NCBI RefSeq assembly: GCF_029784135.1
Contig: NC_073745.1
Span: forward strand, 238,051,664-238,115,663
Source of the DNA: Toxorhynchites rutilus septentrionalis
Lineage: Eukaryota > Arthropoda > Insecta > Diptera > Culicidae
DNA length: 64,000 nucleotides
Direction: 5' to 3'
Shown here: piece after piece, positions 1 through 9,120 of the stretch
Position numbering within the stretch: position 1 is the first letter of the stretch
Layout: each line of letters opens with the position of its first letter
Translations under genes and position numbers: made by a program
Notes under the pieces: model-generated
Database searches by the model: none
The model's input: only the letters and a program-made list of their open reading frames with translations
What the model was told of the DNA's origin: nothing

Positions 1-1066
1 AGTAATGGACGCCTTTCTCTCACAGGGAAAATGTTTGCGTTCTACGGAAATCTTTCCGGATCACTATAACCCGATAGCAAAAGGATAGAAATACGGCGGT
101 GGGGATGATGGTGATGGTAATGGGGAACAGGTAGCAGCGGAAAAAAACGACAAAACCTCTCAAACCCATTTTTCTTTATCTTGGAGGTCAGTTTCCGATC
201 CTGTTTTTCCCTCGCATTTTAGCGGAAAATGGAGAAAAATAGCTGCTTTCGCTGACTTGCCTTCTTTTGTGGAAAATTGAACTGTCGGTGCGAGCGGAGA
301 AAGGAAAAGAAAAAAAAGAAAGAAAGCTTGCAATGCTTGATGCTTCAAGAGGGAGAGGGCGATGAACTGGGAAGAGGCGACCGAGAGGAGGAAGCTGTAC
401 TTATGTAGCTCTTTGCTTGAGAGCTGAGGGTTGGGAAAATATGCAGCAAAAACGGGTTCAATTACAAAATGTGCTGATGTTGATCAGTGGATGTGTTTTT
501 CCATCAAACTTTATAATCATTTGAGGATAATGAGTTTTGAATCGCTTCGTCGGAGAATTTTCGAAATTGAATCAATTTTATTTTAAACCTTTCATTACGG
601 CAGTGTGCTCCGCCGGAGTGCTACCGCTGTACGGAGCTGATGCTATCACTGCGCCGAAAAGTATGCACATCGCGCTAGTGTGATCGATGTGCAGTATCAT
701 TTTCGTGTCGTCTATAGACGACGCTCGTAGAGAAAGGGTAAAATAAAGACTGTTCAGCCAATTCAAAATATTTAATATCAAATTTGAATGAATAATACGA
801 AGTTATAGACACTTCGTATTATTTCGAAACATAAAAGATAGTTAACTTAACAACCACGATGTTGGCGGAGTGGCGTCTCGTCAGCCTTTTCAAACTGTTG
901 ATAGGACAGGTAGATAATCCCAGAAAAAAAAATTAAAAAAATTGTTTTTATTATTATTTCACATTTGTAGCATGGATGAGGAATTATGGAAAGTAATTTC
1001 CATATTATCCCGAATATCCTTATTTTATTTTTTGTTTAAGTGAAACTTTGGTGGAAACACTTTTCT
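1..1066. other. No gene seen; unique AT-rich DNA
   Basis: I see no coding exon here. A 12-bp perfect inverted repeat (AATAATACGAAG at 791-802 against CTTCGTATTATT at 812-823) could form a hairpin. A short piece around 860-910 (GTGGCGTCTCGTC, then TTCAAACTGTT and GGTAGA) recurs inverted near 49,150-49,200, so at least part of this is dispersed repeat. Confidence 0.5.
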
Positions 1067-1074
1067 GCATCTTT

Positions 1075-1178
1075 AAGCGCGACAAGGCAAACGCTATGTA
1101 TGAAGCAATCACTACTACTAATGCGCCGTCTTTCGTAAAAACGACTTTTGAGGTTCAAAGTTTTCTGTTGAATGACCT
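1075..1178 (+). repeat. Dispersed repeat shared with 46,270-46,395 (inverted)
   Basis: The stretch containing GAAGCAATCACTACTACTAA recurs on the opposite strand near 46,270-46,395 with substitutions but the same order of blocks: a CGACA..GGC.AAACGC segment, ATCACTACTACTAATG, CGTAAAAA and TTTTCTG.TGAA. The short frames over it are not convincing genes. Confidence 0.6.
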
Positions 1179-1568
1179 TCACTGGAAAAACGAAAACTCA
1201 GCTAATTATTATACTCTTTTGAACAAACTGGATTTTGAAATTCGTTCAAAAAGACCTGGTTCACAAAATCATTAATGAGTCCATCACTACAAAATCAAAT
1301 GCATTAGCTCAGAAAATTATCGTGAGAATCAGTGAATTAGTGTACGAACTGTCGCTACGCCCACAATATTCGCAACACTTGGTTCTGTCAAAAAAAATCC
1401 TCGACTTGCACCTTCAGACGCATATTCTTGATCAATACTAAGCACGGAATAAAAAAACATACACAATTCCGAAGAAAGCGAAGTGTCTTTTGGAATCTGA
1501 GTGCCATCTGCAGTGTTTTTTTCCGATTGAACCTTTCACTGAATAACTCACTTTCGTTTGTTCAAATA

Positions 1569-1617
1569 AAGGGTGTGTCACATCAAATTGCATCACGGAA
1601 AAAACGCTGTAGAAATT
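1569..1617 (+). repeat. Left terminal inverted repeat of the DD37E mariner
   Basis: 49 bp beginning AAGGGTGTGTC directly after TA. It is matched base for base by the reverse complement of 2800-2848. Confidence 0.93.
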
Positions 1618-1697
1618 CGCCCAGTAGACCGATCCTTTTGAAAATTTTAGACAGTAAAATAAAAACTATTAAACAACATTTGGCATTTTCTTTTTAT

Positions 1698-2696
1698 TCA
1701 TACTTCGAGCCCAAGCCCGTATGCTCGCACCTTCCTCTTCACCCCGTCCATAAGGTTCTGTACAACGTCAGGTTGTAGTTTTTTTTGAACAGAAATCCAT
1801 TTTCTCTTGAAGTCCGCCTCCGATTTGACAACTTTTGGGTTCTTCCGGAGGGCCTGCTTCATAATCGCCCAATATTTCTCTATTGGGCGAAGCTCCATTT
1901 CCTTTGGCACGAAGGTGACCCCGTTGGCTTCGTACCACTCCAACACGTCCTTTGAATAGTGGCACGAAGCGAGATCCGGCCAGAAGATGGTCGGGCCCTC
2001 GTGCTGCTTCAATAGTGGCAGTAAGCGCTTCTGTAGGCACTCCTTAAGGTAAACCTACCCGTTTACCGTGCCGGTCATCACGAAGGGGGCGCTCCGCTTT
2101 CCGCAAGAGCAGATCGCTTGCCACACCATGTACTTTTTGGCAAACTTGGATAGTTTCTGCTTACGAATCTCCTCCGGAACGCTGAATTTGTCCTCTGCAG
2201 AGAAGAACAACAGGCCCGGCAGCTGACGAAAGTCTGCTTTGACGTAGGTTTCGTCGTCCATTACCAGGCAATGCGGCTTCGTCAGCATTTCGGTGTACAG
2301 CTTCCGGGCTCGCGTCTTCCCCACCATGTTTTGCCTTTTGTCGCGGTTAGGAGCCTTCTGAACCTTGTATGTACGCAGGCCCTCCCGCTTCTTGGTCCGC
2401 TGGACGAATGAACTTGACAAATTCAGCTTATTGGCGACATCCCGGACCGAACTTCTCGGATCACGTCTAAACTGCTTAACTACGCGTTTGTGATCTTTTT
2501 CACTGACGGAGCATCCATTTTTGCCATTCTTCACCTTCCGGTCGATGGTTAGGTTCTCGAAGTATCGTTTTAGTACTCTGCTGACCGTGGATTGGACGAT
2601 TCCCAGCATCTTACCGATGTCCCGATGTGACAACTCCGGATTCTCGAAATGAGTGCACAGGATTAATTCACGACGCTCTTTTTCGTTCGACGACAA
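1698..2696 (-). pseudogene. Mariner DD37E transposase with one premature stop and a small deletion
   Basis: Reads from ATG at 2696 to the stop at 1698-1700, about 332 codons. A single in-frame TAG at 2055-2057 splits it after MTGTVNG; the downstream half continues in the same frame (VYLKECLQKR..), so this is a point nonsense change, probably from CAG. The N-terminal part has helix-turn-helix segments (SHRDIGKMLGIVQSTVSRVL). The first catalytic Asp lies in LVMDDETYVKADF and the second in WPDLASCHYSKDVLEWYEANG. The third acid is the Glu of ELRPIEKYWA. Only 31 residues separate the second Asp from this Glu; DD37E enzymes have 37, and the Pro/Asn-rich loop usual before ELRPIE appears missing, which fits an in-frame deletion of six codons. 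The family DNA-binds the inverted repeats and catalyses cut-and-paste at TA. This copy is probably inactive but could be mobilised by a relative. Confidence 0.9.
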
Positions 2697-2799
2697 TTTT
2701 CCAAATTTACGAAAAATTGACAGTGAAGCATGGCCAACGTGATCTATACACTCTTATCTGATTATAAGCGAAAGCTGAAGATATAATTCCTAAAAATTA

Positions 2800-2848
2800 A
2801 ATTTCTACAGCGTTTTTTCCGTGATGCAATTTGATGTGACACACCCTT
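2800..2848 (-). repeat. Right terminal inverted repeat of the DD37E mariner
   Basis: Reverse complement of 1569-1617, followed by the TA duplication. Confidence 0.93.
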
Positions 2849-2850
2849 TA

Positions 2851-3432
2851 TGATATTGACGAGTTTCATGCCAACTCGTCTCCGGGTGTCGGATGCTAAA
2901 CATGGGCCTTTTAGGCAACTTTGCATACTTACAATCTTCGAAAAAGAAGTAGACTACTTTGTGAAAAGGACCGAAATTTTTTTCTTAATTTTTCACAAAA
3001 AATTTTATCTTAAAAACTAGTGATGAAACAAATTGACAAGGTTTGCTAGAGTTTATCATTCAGCTTCATTCAGTAGTATTTACAGTGAATGAATGTTCCT
3101 TCCATAATAAAAGGCACAGTGTTGATAAATGAAAAAGTTTGTAAATCGTTTGTTAGTAAATATACATGTAAATCGCGTCACTCCATACATTAAAAAACTT
3201 ATGAATTAATCATAGAAATTAAAAAAACATGAGAAAGTTGTTGCTGGAAAAACTTTTTTTTTCGTAAAAGTGCCAACCTTCCGTTGTATGGAAGGATCCG
3301 TTATTCATATCTATTTTTTTTTCAAATTTTTTAAAGAAACACTTTTGAGAAAAATGAATTTTAATTTTCAAATAATTTCTTATTCAATGATTTTTTTTCA
3401 AATTGTTCGATATTTTATAACAAAAAAATAAT
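2851..3432. other. AT-rich DNA with no gene
   Basis: No coding signal. A fragment near 3,268-3,320 (AAAGTGCCAACCTTCCGTTGTATG, then a CATATCTATTTTTTTTC tract) is a diverged version of the foldback arm that follows, so part of this is the same repeat family. Confidence 0.5.
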
Positions 3433-3748
3433 AAAAGTGCCCGTCTTCCGATGTATGAGTGACTTGTTGGAAATTGTAAGGGCTGTTCATATCTATTTTT
3501 TTCAAAAATAATTTCCTACATTTCATTCTCTAACCAACATTTTGTAGGACTTATAGTTATGAGTATTTTTTCTTGAAATTCAGAGTTTTCCTCATCTTTT
3601 TTTCCGAAAAATCTCAGCTCAAAAACTATAAGACCTACAAGAGGTTGGTTAAGGAATGAAATGTAAGAAATTATTTTTGAAAAAATAGATATGGACAGCC
3701 CTTACAATTTCCAACAAGTCACCCATACATCGGAAGATGGGCACTTTT
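3433..3748. repeat. Foldback (inverted) repeat, about 130-bp arms
   Basis: The left arm runs from AAAAGTGCCCGTCTTCCGAT to about 3,560. It is mirrored by a right arm from about 3,620 to 3,748 ending CGGAAGATGGGCACTTTT. Both arms contain the CAACAAGTC/GACTTGTTG and AAATTGTAAGGGCTGT blocks in opposite orientation. The middle holds complementary runs around CTCAGCTCAAAAACTATAAG. Diverged single arms occur near 3,268, 4,990 and 51,225, so this is a dispersed family. No coding capacity. Confidence 0.85.
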
Positions 3749-3976
3749 ACAGGGAAAAGTTATTCGGATAACAACTTTTTCATGTCATTCTTCGAAAAAT
3801 TATTATTAATGTTTAATTCGTAACATTTCGTAACAAATTAACGCGATTTACATGCTCTGCTACCTTTTTTCTATTTATAAATATGTCAAGAACATGTCAA
3901 ACGCGAGAGTACACACGCAAAATGTAACGAGTAAAAAATTATTCTTGCAGGAATCTTCATACAAAAATTTCTTATA

Positions 3977-4476
3977 CAGGTAAACTTTTTTTGTGCAGGG
4001 GATAGGGACCGCACAAAAAAAGTAGCACAAAAAAAATCGTGCAAAACTTCACCAGTAGCTCTAAAAAATCGTGTTCGGTACACATTCTGAAAAAAACTTT
4101 TTTTGTGCGGTAGATAGGGATCACATAAAAAAAGTTTCCCCCAAGAAAATAACTCAAATCCACGCCAATCATCGTTCAATTTCCATTTGTTCCCCTGCTT
4201 TGCGATGGGACACTTTGCCTTTTCAGTTGCGCGCGGCTATTTTGTGCTTCTAGTTGCATGTCAAAACGTGTTGCTGCTAGAAATCATGTCATGCAAAAAC
4301 TTAGAAAACTTAGAGCATTTGATGAGAGGAGAAGAATGATTTCAGAAGTGGATAATTGAGACGCAAATATGCTTTTTTCGCAAAAAAAACCACACAAGGA
4401 CAGAACATCACACACAAAAAATTGCACAAAAAAAAAATTCGAACAAAAAAAAACCGCACAAAAACAGGTTTTACTG
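3977..4476. mobile_element. pogo-like MITE, copy 1 (CAGGTAAACTTTTTTTGTGC ends)
   Basis: A 500-bp non-coding element flanked by TA (3975-3976, 4477-4478). The ends, CAGGTAAACTTTTTTTGTGC and the reverse of GCACAAAAACAGGTTTTACTG, form imperfect terminal inverted repeats. Many GCACAAAAAAA/TTTTTTTGTGC blocks lie near both ends. The same element, 506 bp, lies at 38,489-38,994. CAGG.AAAC starts with TA duplications are typical of pogo/Tigger-type elements; the superfamily is inferred from the ends only. Frames such as 3,886-4,179 are shadows of this repeat. Confidence 0.85.
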
Positions 4477-5714
4477 TATTCCAGAAACTATAGAAGATAG
4501 AAAGTTGACGTTGTTCGTGCCGAAAGGGAAATTGAACATCCCGAGTGATCATGATCAACAACAGTCAAGTGATATTGTGAACCTGTTTACTCGCACAGTA
4601 TCGCTTGGCCTGTTTCGTTTTGAGCAATACCTCCAAATATAAAATCTCTCTGAAGAGCAGGGCTTTGGATATTGCTTTGATCGATGATTCGTGATTACTG
4701 ACTAGAACAACTGATTAGACTGAGGAAGATCAGAAAGACGGTGAAATATACAGTCAGCGGAATAAATGTGTTTGCGTTATGTTTGTATTTTTGTATTTGA
4801 AATTTGAATCTGTTTTTCCGAAAATTTAGAACGGTTGCGCGCGAACAGACGTCTTGGACGAAAGTTCATATTTTAATAAGATTTAAAACTTTGTCGAATA
4901 CACTATATCGCTATCTTGATTTTAAACAAAATTAAGATTAGATTTTACTTTTTGTAAAAAGTCGTTGTATGGAAAACTTTTTCTCTGTACAAGTGCTCAT
5001 CTTCCAATGTATGAACGACTTGTTGGAAATTGTAAGCGCTATTCATATAATTTTTTTTTGGGAATTTGAAAAGAAATATGTTATTGAGAAAAACAAATTT
5101 CAATTTTTAAAATATTTTTCTTTTAACGAAAATTCTTTTTAAAAAAAATTCTATATTTTTTATGAAAATTTGAACAATTTCCTACATTTCATCCTCTCAT
5201 CATCGTTTTTTATATATTATAGTTTTTGTGTTAGACATTTTTGCAAAAACTCAAGAAAAAATTGTTAGCCCTTTTCAAAAAATAGTCTAATTCTATTATG
5301 AATATTTCAAGTATGCAAAGTTGAAATATTCTGTTCACGTATTACAATCATCCACTCATCCATGGTTATATATTCGTGAATGGTGAGTAGCATAGCACAT
5401 TGCGATTCATTGGATTTTGTTACGTTTACTAACACTGGTCATGGAAGAAGAATTACGGATCTGATTACTAGAAGTGGTCAGATTTATCGACGCAAATTAT
5501 TCGTTCGCTTCGATTGTAAGTAGCGCAGTAATCATACGAATAATACTCATTTTTCGTAGTCATTCATCGATTGATCGGTTATCCGAGTGATAAGGTCATT
5601 ATAAAACACATCATTATTACAATTATGAAAAACAATGTACTAAACGAAAAAAAAAAAATTACAGATGAGTAATTTTAAATGAAATTATGCAATTTGCTTA
5701 TTTATTCAGCCATT
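4477..5714. other. No gene; contains a single-arm fragment of the foldback family
   Basis: Around 4,985-5,240 the sequence (AAGTGCTCATCTTCCAATGTATGAACGACTTG in part) matches the arm of the 3,433-3,748 foldback and ends in the same AAAACTCAAGAAAAAATT type of tract. The rest is AT-rich with no recognisable gene. Confidence 0.55.
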
Positions 5715-5790
5715 CCATGCCAAACCGATATAGTGATTCTCAGATTTTCGTCAATTTGTTCTTTATCGTAAAACATTAGACCCGTATTTT
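5715..5790 (+). repeat. Left end of palindromic repeat family B, interrupted by the histone element
   Basis: Starts CCATGCCAAACCGATATAGTG and runs through ATTAGACCCGTATTTT. The same order occurs unbroken at 15,005-15,100. The remainder of this copy resumes after the inserted histone-bearing element, at about 8,261. Confidence 0.75.
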
Positions 5791-6039
5791 GACGTAGGAC
5801 TACGTCTAACCGGAAGATATAGGGGGGTGAAATGGAAATCTAGGCACTGAACAAGTGGGAAAAAATGCAAGATTTGGAACGCTTGTAACTCGAGCATTTC
5901 TCAATAGATCGCAAAGGTTTTTGCATCAATTGAAATATATCCACGTATCTATCATAACGAATAACATTTCATTTTTCTTGAGATAAATAATTGAATAATT
6001 GTGAAATATCAAGCATTGTCCAGTCCAAATGCACTATGT

Positions 6040-6311
6040 GCCCATTTTTGATTGGTTTATTTTGTGCTCCTCAAATCGTACCGACCAAAACGGGCAACCA
6101 GAGCAGCAGCGAAATAGAATGAAGCACGATTGGAAAGGAAAAAGAAAAAAAAATGAACGAAACATTGGTCGCAGTCTCACACATGCGTAATTCTCGAGCC
6201 AGCCAGTCAGCTTAAAAATCCCCGCTCCGCTGCCGTAACGATCATTCTCATCCAAACCGTACACCACATCGGTTCGCGTCACAACACATCAACAAACCAA
6301 CCCAAGCAGCC
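6040..6311 (+). promoter_or_regulatory. Captured histone H2A upstream region
   Basis: Directly precedes the H2A ATG and is conserved in copy 3. It includes a reversed CCAAT-type motif (GATTGG at 6051-6056), a second ATTGG within AACATTGGTCGCAGTCTCAC, and a short 5' leader with the ACACATCAACAAACCAACCC pattern. The assignment as promoter rests on position before an H2A start; activity is not shown. Confidence 0.45.
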
Positions 6312-6540
6312 ATGTCTGGACATGGTAAAGGAGGAAAAGTGAAGGGAAAGGCAAAATCCCACTCGAACCGTGTTGATCTGGAGTTCCCCGCAAGGGTAGC
6401 TAGGCCGAGCGCGTTAGTACCAGTGCACCAGTCCACCTAGCCGGCGTTATATAGTTTCGGCTGCCGAAGTGATCGAGTTAGCTGTCAAAGCTGCTCGCGA
6501 CGATAAGAAAACCCGCATTCGGAACAGAACACATTCGGTT
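6312..6540 (+). pseudogene. Histone H2A pseudogene (copy 1)
   Basis: ATG at 6312 opens [25 protein letters not shown], clearly the H2A N-terminus. The codons for the segment after QFPVG are deleted. Reading continues in another frame as RKGS*AERVSTSAPVHLAGVI*, the H2A [20 protein letters not shown] region with stops, then after another small break as AAEVIELAVKAARDDKKTRI. The normal H2A C-terminus is not recognisable. Multiple stops and deletions make this a pseudogene. It sits inside a mobile element together with histone-like flanks, not in a histone cluster. Confidence 0.88.
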
Positions 6541-6594
6541 CGGTGGACATCAAGACAACAGGCAGTTGCAGCGAATGGCGAGTGGCAAACGCAA

Positions 6595-7133
6595 TCGCAA
6601 AACGGCAGCTGGTAGCAGAAGAAAAAAGTTTGTTCTTTATACAAACTGCTTAGGTGGCAAATCCAGAACAAGGCGGCATCGAGGGCGTTCGAAATGGTTT
6701 TTTTTTCAAAACCACGAGTACTAAGTTTTCTGAATTGGAACCTTTCCATAAAACACGGCGCTTATCAGGGCCATTAAACATTTCAAAAAAGAGTTTACGA
6801 AATACAGTTCAATGCTTTCTAAAATAATATCCAAAATAATAATAAAACACAAATTGATTTTTTCATAATTTGTTTGCCAGGATCTGATGAGTATGTGAAT
6901 TTGGCAGTTGTTCTGAGCTTATTAATAGTTGGGGACTTTCCTGAAAATTCAATTTTCACCAATTCTTAAATTGTTTCCAGATTGAAAGTACAGTAATTTA
7001 CAATTAGTTCGACATTGAACTAAAAGGACGGACATGTAATGCGACATATTTAGTGGGAGATTTTTGTAAACATAGAGATCCAAATTATGACCCCACATTG
7101 AAAGTCGACACTGTACCACTGTCATCGCAAATG
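6595..7133 (+). repeat. 539-bp tandem duplication, first unit
   Basis: 6595-7133 and 7134-7672 are direct repeats that appear identical over 539 bp. The unit includes the post-H2A segment (AACGGCAGCTGGTAGCAG..), a degenerate histone stem-loop and part of a nested MITE-like module starting TACAGTAATTTACAATTAG. The other two copies of the element lack this duplication, so it arose after they separated. Confidence 0.9.
6757..6772 (+). other. Degenerate histone 3' stem-loop (first unit)
   Basis: GGCGCT-TATC-AGGGCC: a 6-bp stem with one mismatch and an altered loop. The counterpart in copies 2 and 3 has the canonical TTTC loop. Repeated 539 bp downstream (7296-7311). Confidence 0.6.
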
Positions 7134-7672
7134 TCGCAAAACGGCAGCTGGTAGCAGAAGAAAAAAGTTTGTTCTTTATACAAACTGCTTAGGTGGCAAA
7201 TCCAGAACAAGGCGGCATCGAGGGCGTTCGAAATGGTTTTTTTTTCAAAACCACGAGTACTAAGTTTTCTGAATTGGAACCTTTCCATAAAACACGGCGC
7301 TTATCAGGGCCATTAAACATTTCAAAAAAGAGTTTACGAAATACAGTTCAATGCTTTCTAAAATAATATCCAAAATAATAATAAAACACAAATTGATTTT
7401 TTCATAATTTGTTTGCCAGGATCTGATGAGTATGTGAATTTGGCAGTTGTTCTGAGCTTATTAATAGTTGGGGACTTTCCTGAAAATTCAATTTTCACCA
7501 ATTCTTAAATTGTTTCCAGATTGAAAGTACAGTAATTTACAATTAGTTCGACATTGAACTAAAAGGACGGACATGTAATGCGACATATTTAGTGGGAGAT
7601 TTTTGTAAACATAGAGATCCAAATTATGACCCCACATTGAAAGTCGACACTGTACCACTGTCATCGCAAATG
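7134..7672 (+). repeat. 539-bp tandem duplication, second unit
   Basis: Direct repeat of 6595-7133. Its right junction (CATCGCAAATG then TTCAATTACAGG) continues into the original downstream sequence, so this is the ancestral 3' side. Confidence 0.9.
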
Positions 7673-7752
7673 TTCAATTACAGGTTAAAATCGCCTCCAA
7701 TGCGACACTGAGTGGTGCTTCGGCACGTCGCATTGAATGTAATTTACTGTAC
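7528..7752. mobile_element. Small nested MITE-like module (TACAGTAAATTACA ends)
   Basis: Begins TACAGTAATTTACAATTAG and ends ATTGAATGTAATTTACTGTA, giving short inverted ends of about 14 bp around 225 bp. It also occurs inside element copies 2 and 3 and next to copy 2 (about 36,150-36,400), in both orientations. It interrupts the histone-derived sequence. Confidence 0.55.
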
Positions 7753-8062
7753 AACATGTCACAAAGCTGGATGGGAAGAAATTTTCCACCTGTGAAAGCT
7801 GTGGCGAGTGGCAACAAATCGCTAAACAGAAAGGTTTAGCCGAACAAGATGGGGATATCGAGTGATAAGTGAGTGAGTGCATGTGAATTCAACGAGCGAA
7901 CAAATCGTAATGAATGTATTTTTCTTTCTTTCTTTCTTTGTTTTTAAGAGGCTTTAAACTTTGAAGTTCATTCGCCTCTAGCCCAGTGGAGAGCCACAAT
8001 AAAACCAGCCCAGAGGGGACTGTCGAAAGGGAAACCAAAAAACGCAAAAACACAACATCAAA

Positions 8063-8078
8063 GGTTCTTTTCAGAACC
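8063..8078 (+). other. Histone mRNA 3' stem-loop (right unit, copy 1)
   Basis: GGTTCT-TTTC-AGAACC: perfect 6-bp stem and UUUC loop, preceded by CAA and followed by ACCA, matching the replication-dependent histone 3'-end element bound by SLBP. Conserved in all three copies (38,277-38,292 and 46,826-46,841). Confidence 0.88.
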
Positions 8079-8260
8079 ACCAACATGTTCATAAAGAGTA
8101 AACAGTACACTAATCCATTTTTCAGGTAGATAGGTAGGTATTGACGTAGGAGAAGAAAATAAAACAATATATTTAAAATATATATTTAACAAGAGCTGTC
8201 CCCTTTGTATAGTCCTACGTCACTCCGGTTATGTCCCCGACATTACCCACCCGTCTTTTT

Positions 8261-9120
8261 TATATTTTTATTAAGGTGGCCATTTTTATTTTAGGGTGGT
8301 CCGAAAAATCAATTTTTTTCGACTTATTCCCGAAAATGAGTTTTTTTTTCAAAAATTTATAATTTTTGAACCACTGAACCGATTTAAATGATCGATATAT
8401 CAAATTCAAGCCAATGCTAGCCTTTTATACTGAACTTGCAAAAGGAATGGATTTTATCTCCGTAATTATTGATTGTAGTTGTTTTTTATTGTTTTCATGG
8501 GCGCTATATTTTTTTAATATTTTTTCTTGAAAGCTGAGCATTCTTTACATATCTCGATATCAGAGATGCTATTTTTTTTCGTTTTCGAGATATGATTTTT
8601 CAAAGTTAACCGGTTGTCCGTAAAATCATCTTTCACCTGTTGTCCAAAAATGACTTTTTTCCAATTCATAACATCTGAACTACTGAACCGATTTAGATGA
8701 TCGAGATATTAAATTGAAGCTAATAAACTAACATTCTTTGAAAAAATATCACACTTGCGGGAATATTGGATTCCAGTCGCATAGGTCTAGACTAGTCACA
8801 TAGTAATATTGAAAGACTTAAAACATGTTAAATTTATAAAATAATAACTCAAAAACGAAAAAATAATATCGCTGATATTGAGATATGTTATGTAAAAAAA
8901 TCCGCAGCTTTCCATACAAAATACATATAGCGCCCTCTATTTTTAACCGAGAAAACCATGAAAAACTAACTCAATCAATAATTACAAAATCAAAAAAGTT
9001 TTTCGCGAAAGTCATATTTTTTTTAATGAAGAATAACTCATAAGCTTCAATTTGATATAGTAGTAGTTCAAAAGTTATGAAAAATAATTCTCGTTGTAAA
9101 AATGTTTCCTTCACCTAGAA
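8261..9120 (+). repeat. Right part of palindromic repeat family B, interrupted copy
   Basis: Resumes with TTAAGGTGGCCATTTTTATTTTAGG.GGTCCGAAAAATC, as at 15,091-15,130. Contains the paired inverted blocks AACCACTGAACCGATTTAAATGATCGA and the complementary run near 8,690-8,710. No coding capacity; its open frames correspond to frames in the other copies and are shadows. Confidence 0.75.

Larger units (their letters stand above)
1567..2850 (-). mobile_element. mariner-type transposon, DD37E (ITmD37E-like), nearly intact
   Basis: A 1.28-kb element bounded by TA dinucleotides (1567-1568 and 2849-2850), as expected for Tc1/mariner insertion. The terminal inverted repeats, 1569-1617 and 2800-2848, are 49 bp and identical in my reading, starting AAGGGTGTGTCACATC. 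They enclose a single minus-strand transposase gene broken by one stop codon. Identical ends and an almost open gene point to fairly recent insertion. The DD37E assignment comes from the transposase motifs. The ITmD37E group was described from mosquitoes, which supports the host assignment. Confidence 0.93.
5791..8255 (+). mobile_element. Histone-H2A-bearing element, copy 1
   Basis: A roughly 2.46-kb element. The left end, GACGTAGGACTACGTCTAAC, is echoed inverted at the right end (GTATAGTCCTACGTCACTCC, then GTTATGTCCCCGACATTACC up to CCCGTC). It shares its left 700 bp, H2A remnant, 3' region and right end with copies at 36.2-38.5 kb and 46.6-49.1 kb. This copy has one H2A remnant with its 5' flank and ATG, a 539-bp internal tandem duplication, and one good histone stem-loop near the right end. 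The second H2A unit seen in the other copies is deleted and replaced by a CTTT-rich stretch near 7,920. No transposase is present, so it must be non-autonomous if mobile. Exact ends are uncertain by about 10 bp because the flanks are T-rich. Confidence 0.8.

Noticed and set aside
791..823. Hairpin AATAATACGAAGTTAT..CTTCGTATTATT resembling a loxP half-site
   Set aside because: Only one arm resembles loxP and with mismatches; the spacer and second arm do not fit. Chance similarity in AT-rich DNA is more likely than vector contamination.
6888..6900. CTGATGAG string resembling a hammerhead ribozyme core
   Set aside because: No matching GAAA core strand or flanking helices at the required spacing.
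6447..7288. Repeated open frame MERFQFRKLS.. in and around the histone element
   Set aside because: Antisense to the H2A-derived sequence and duplicated with the 539-bp repeat; no domain.
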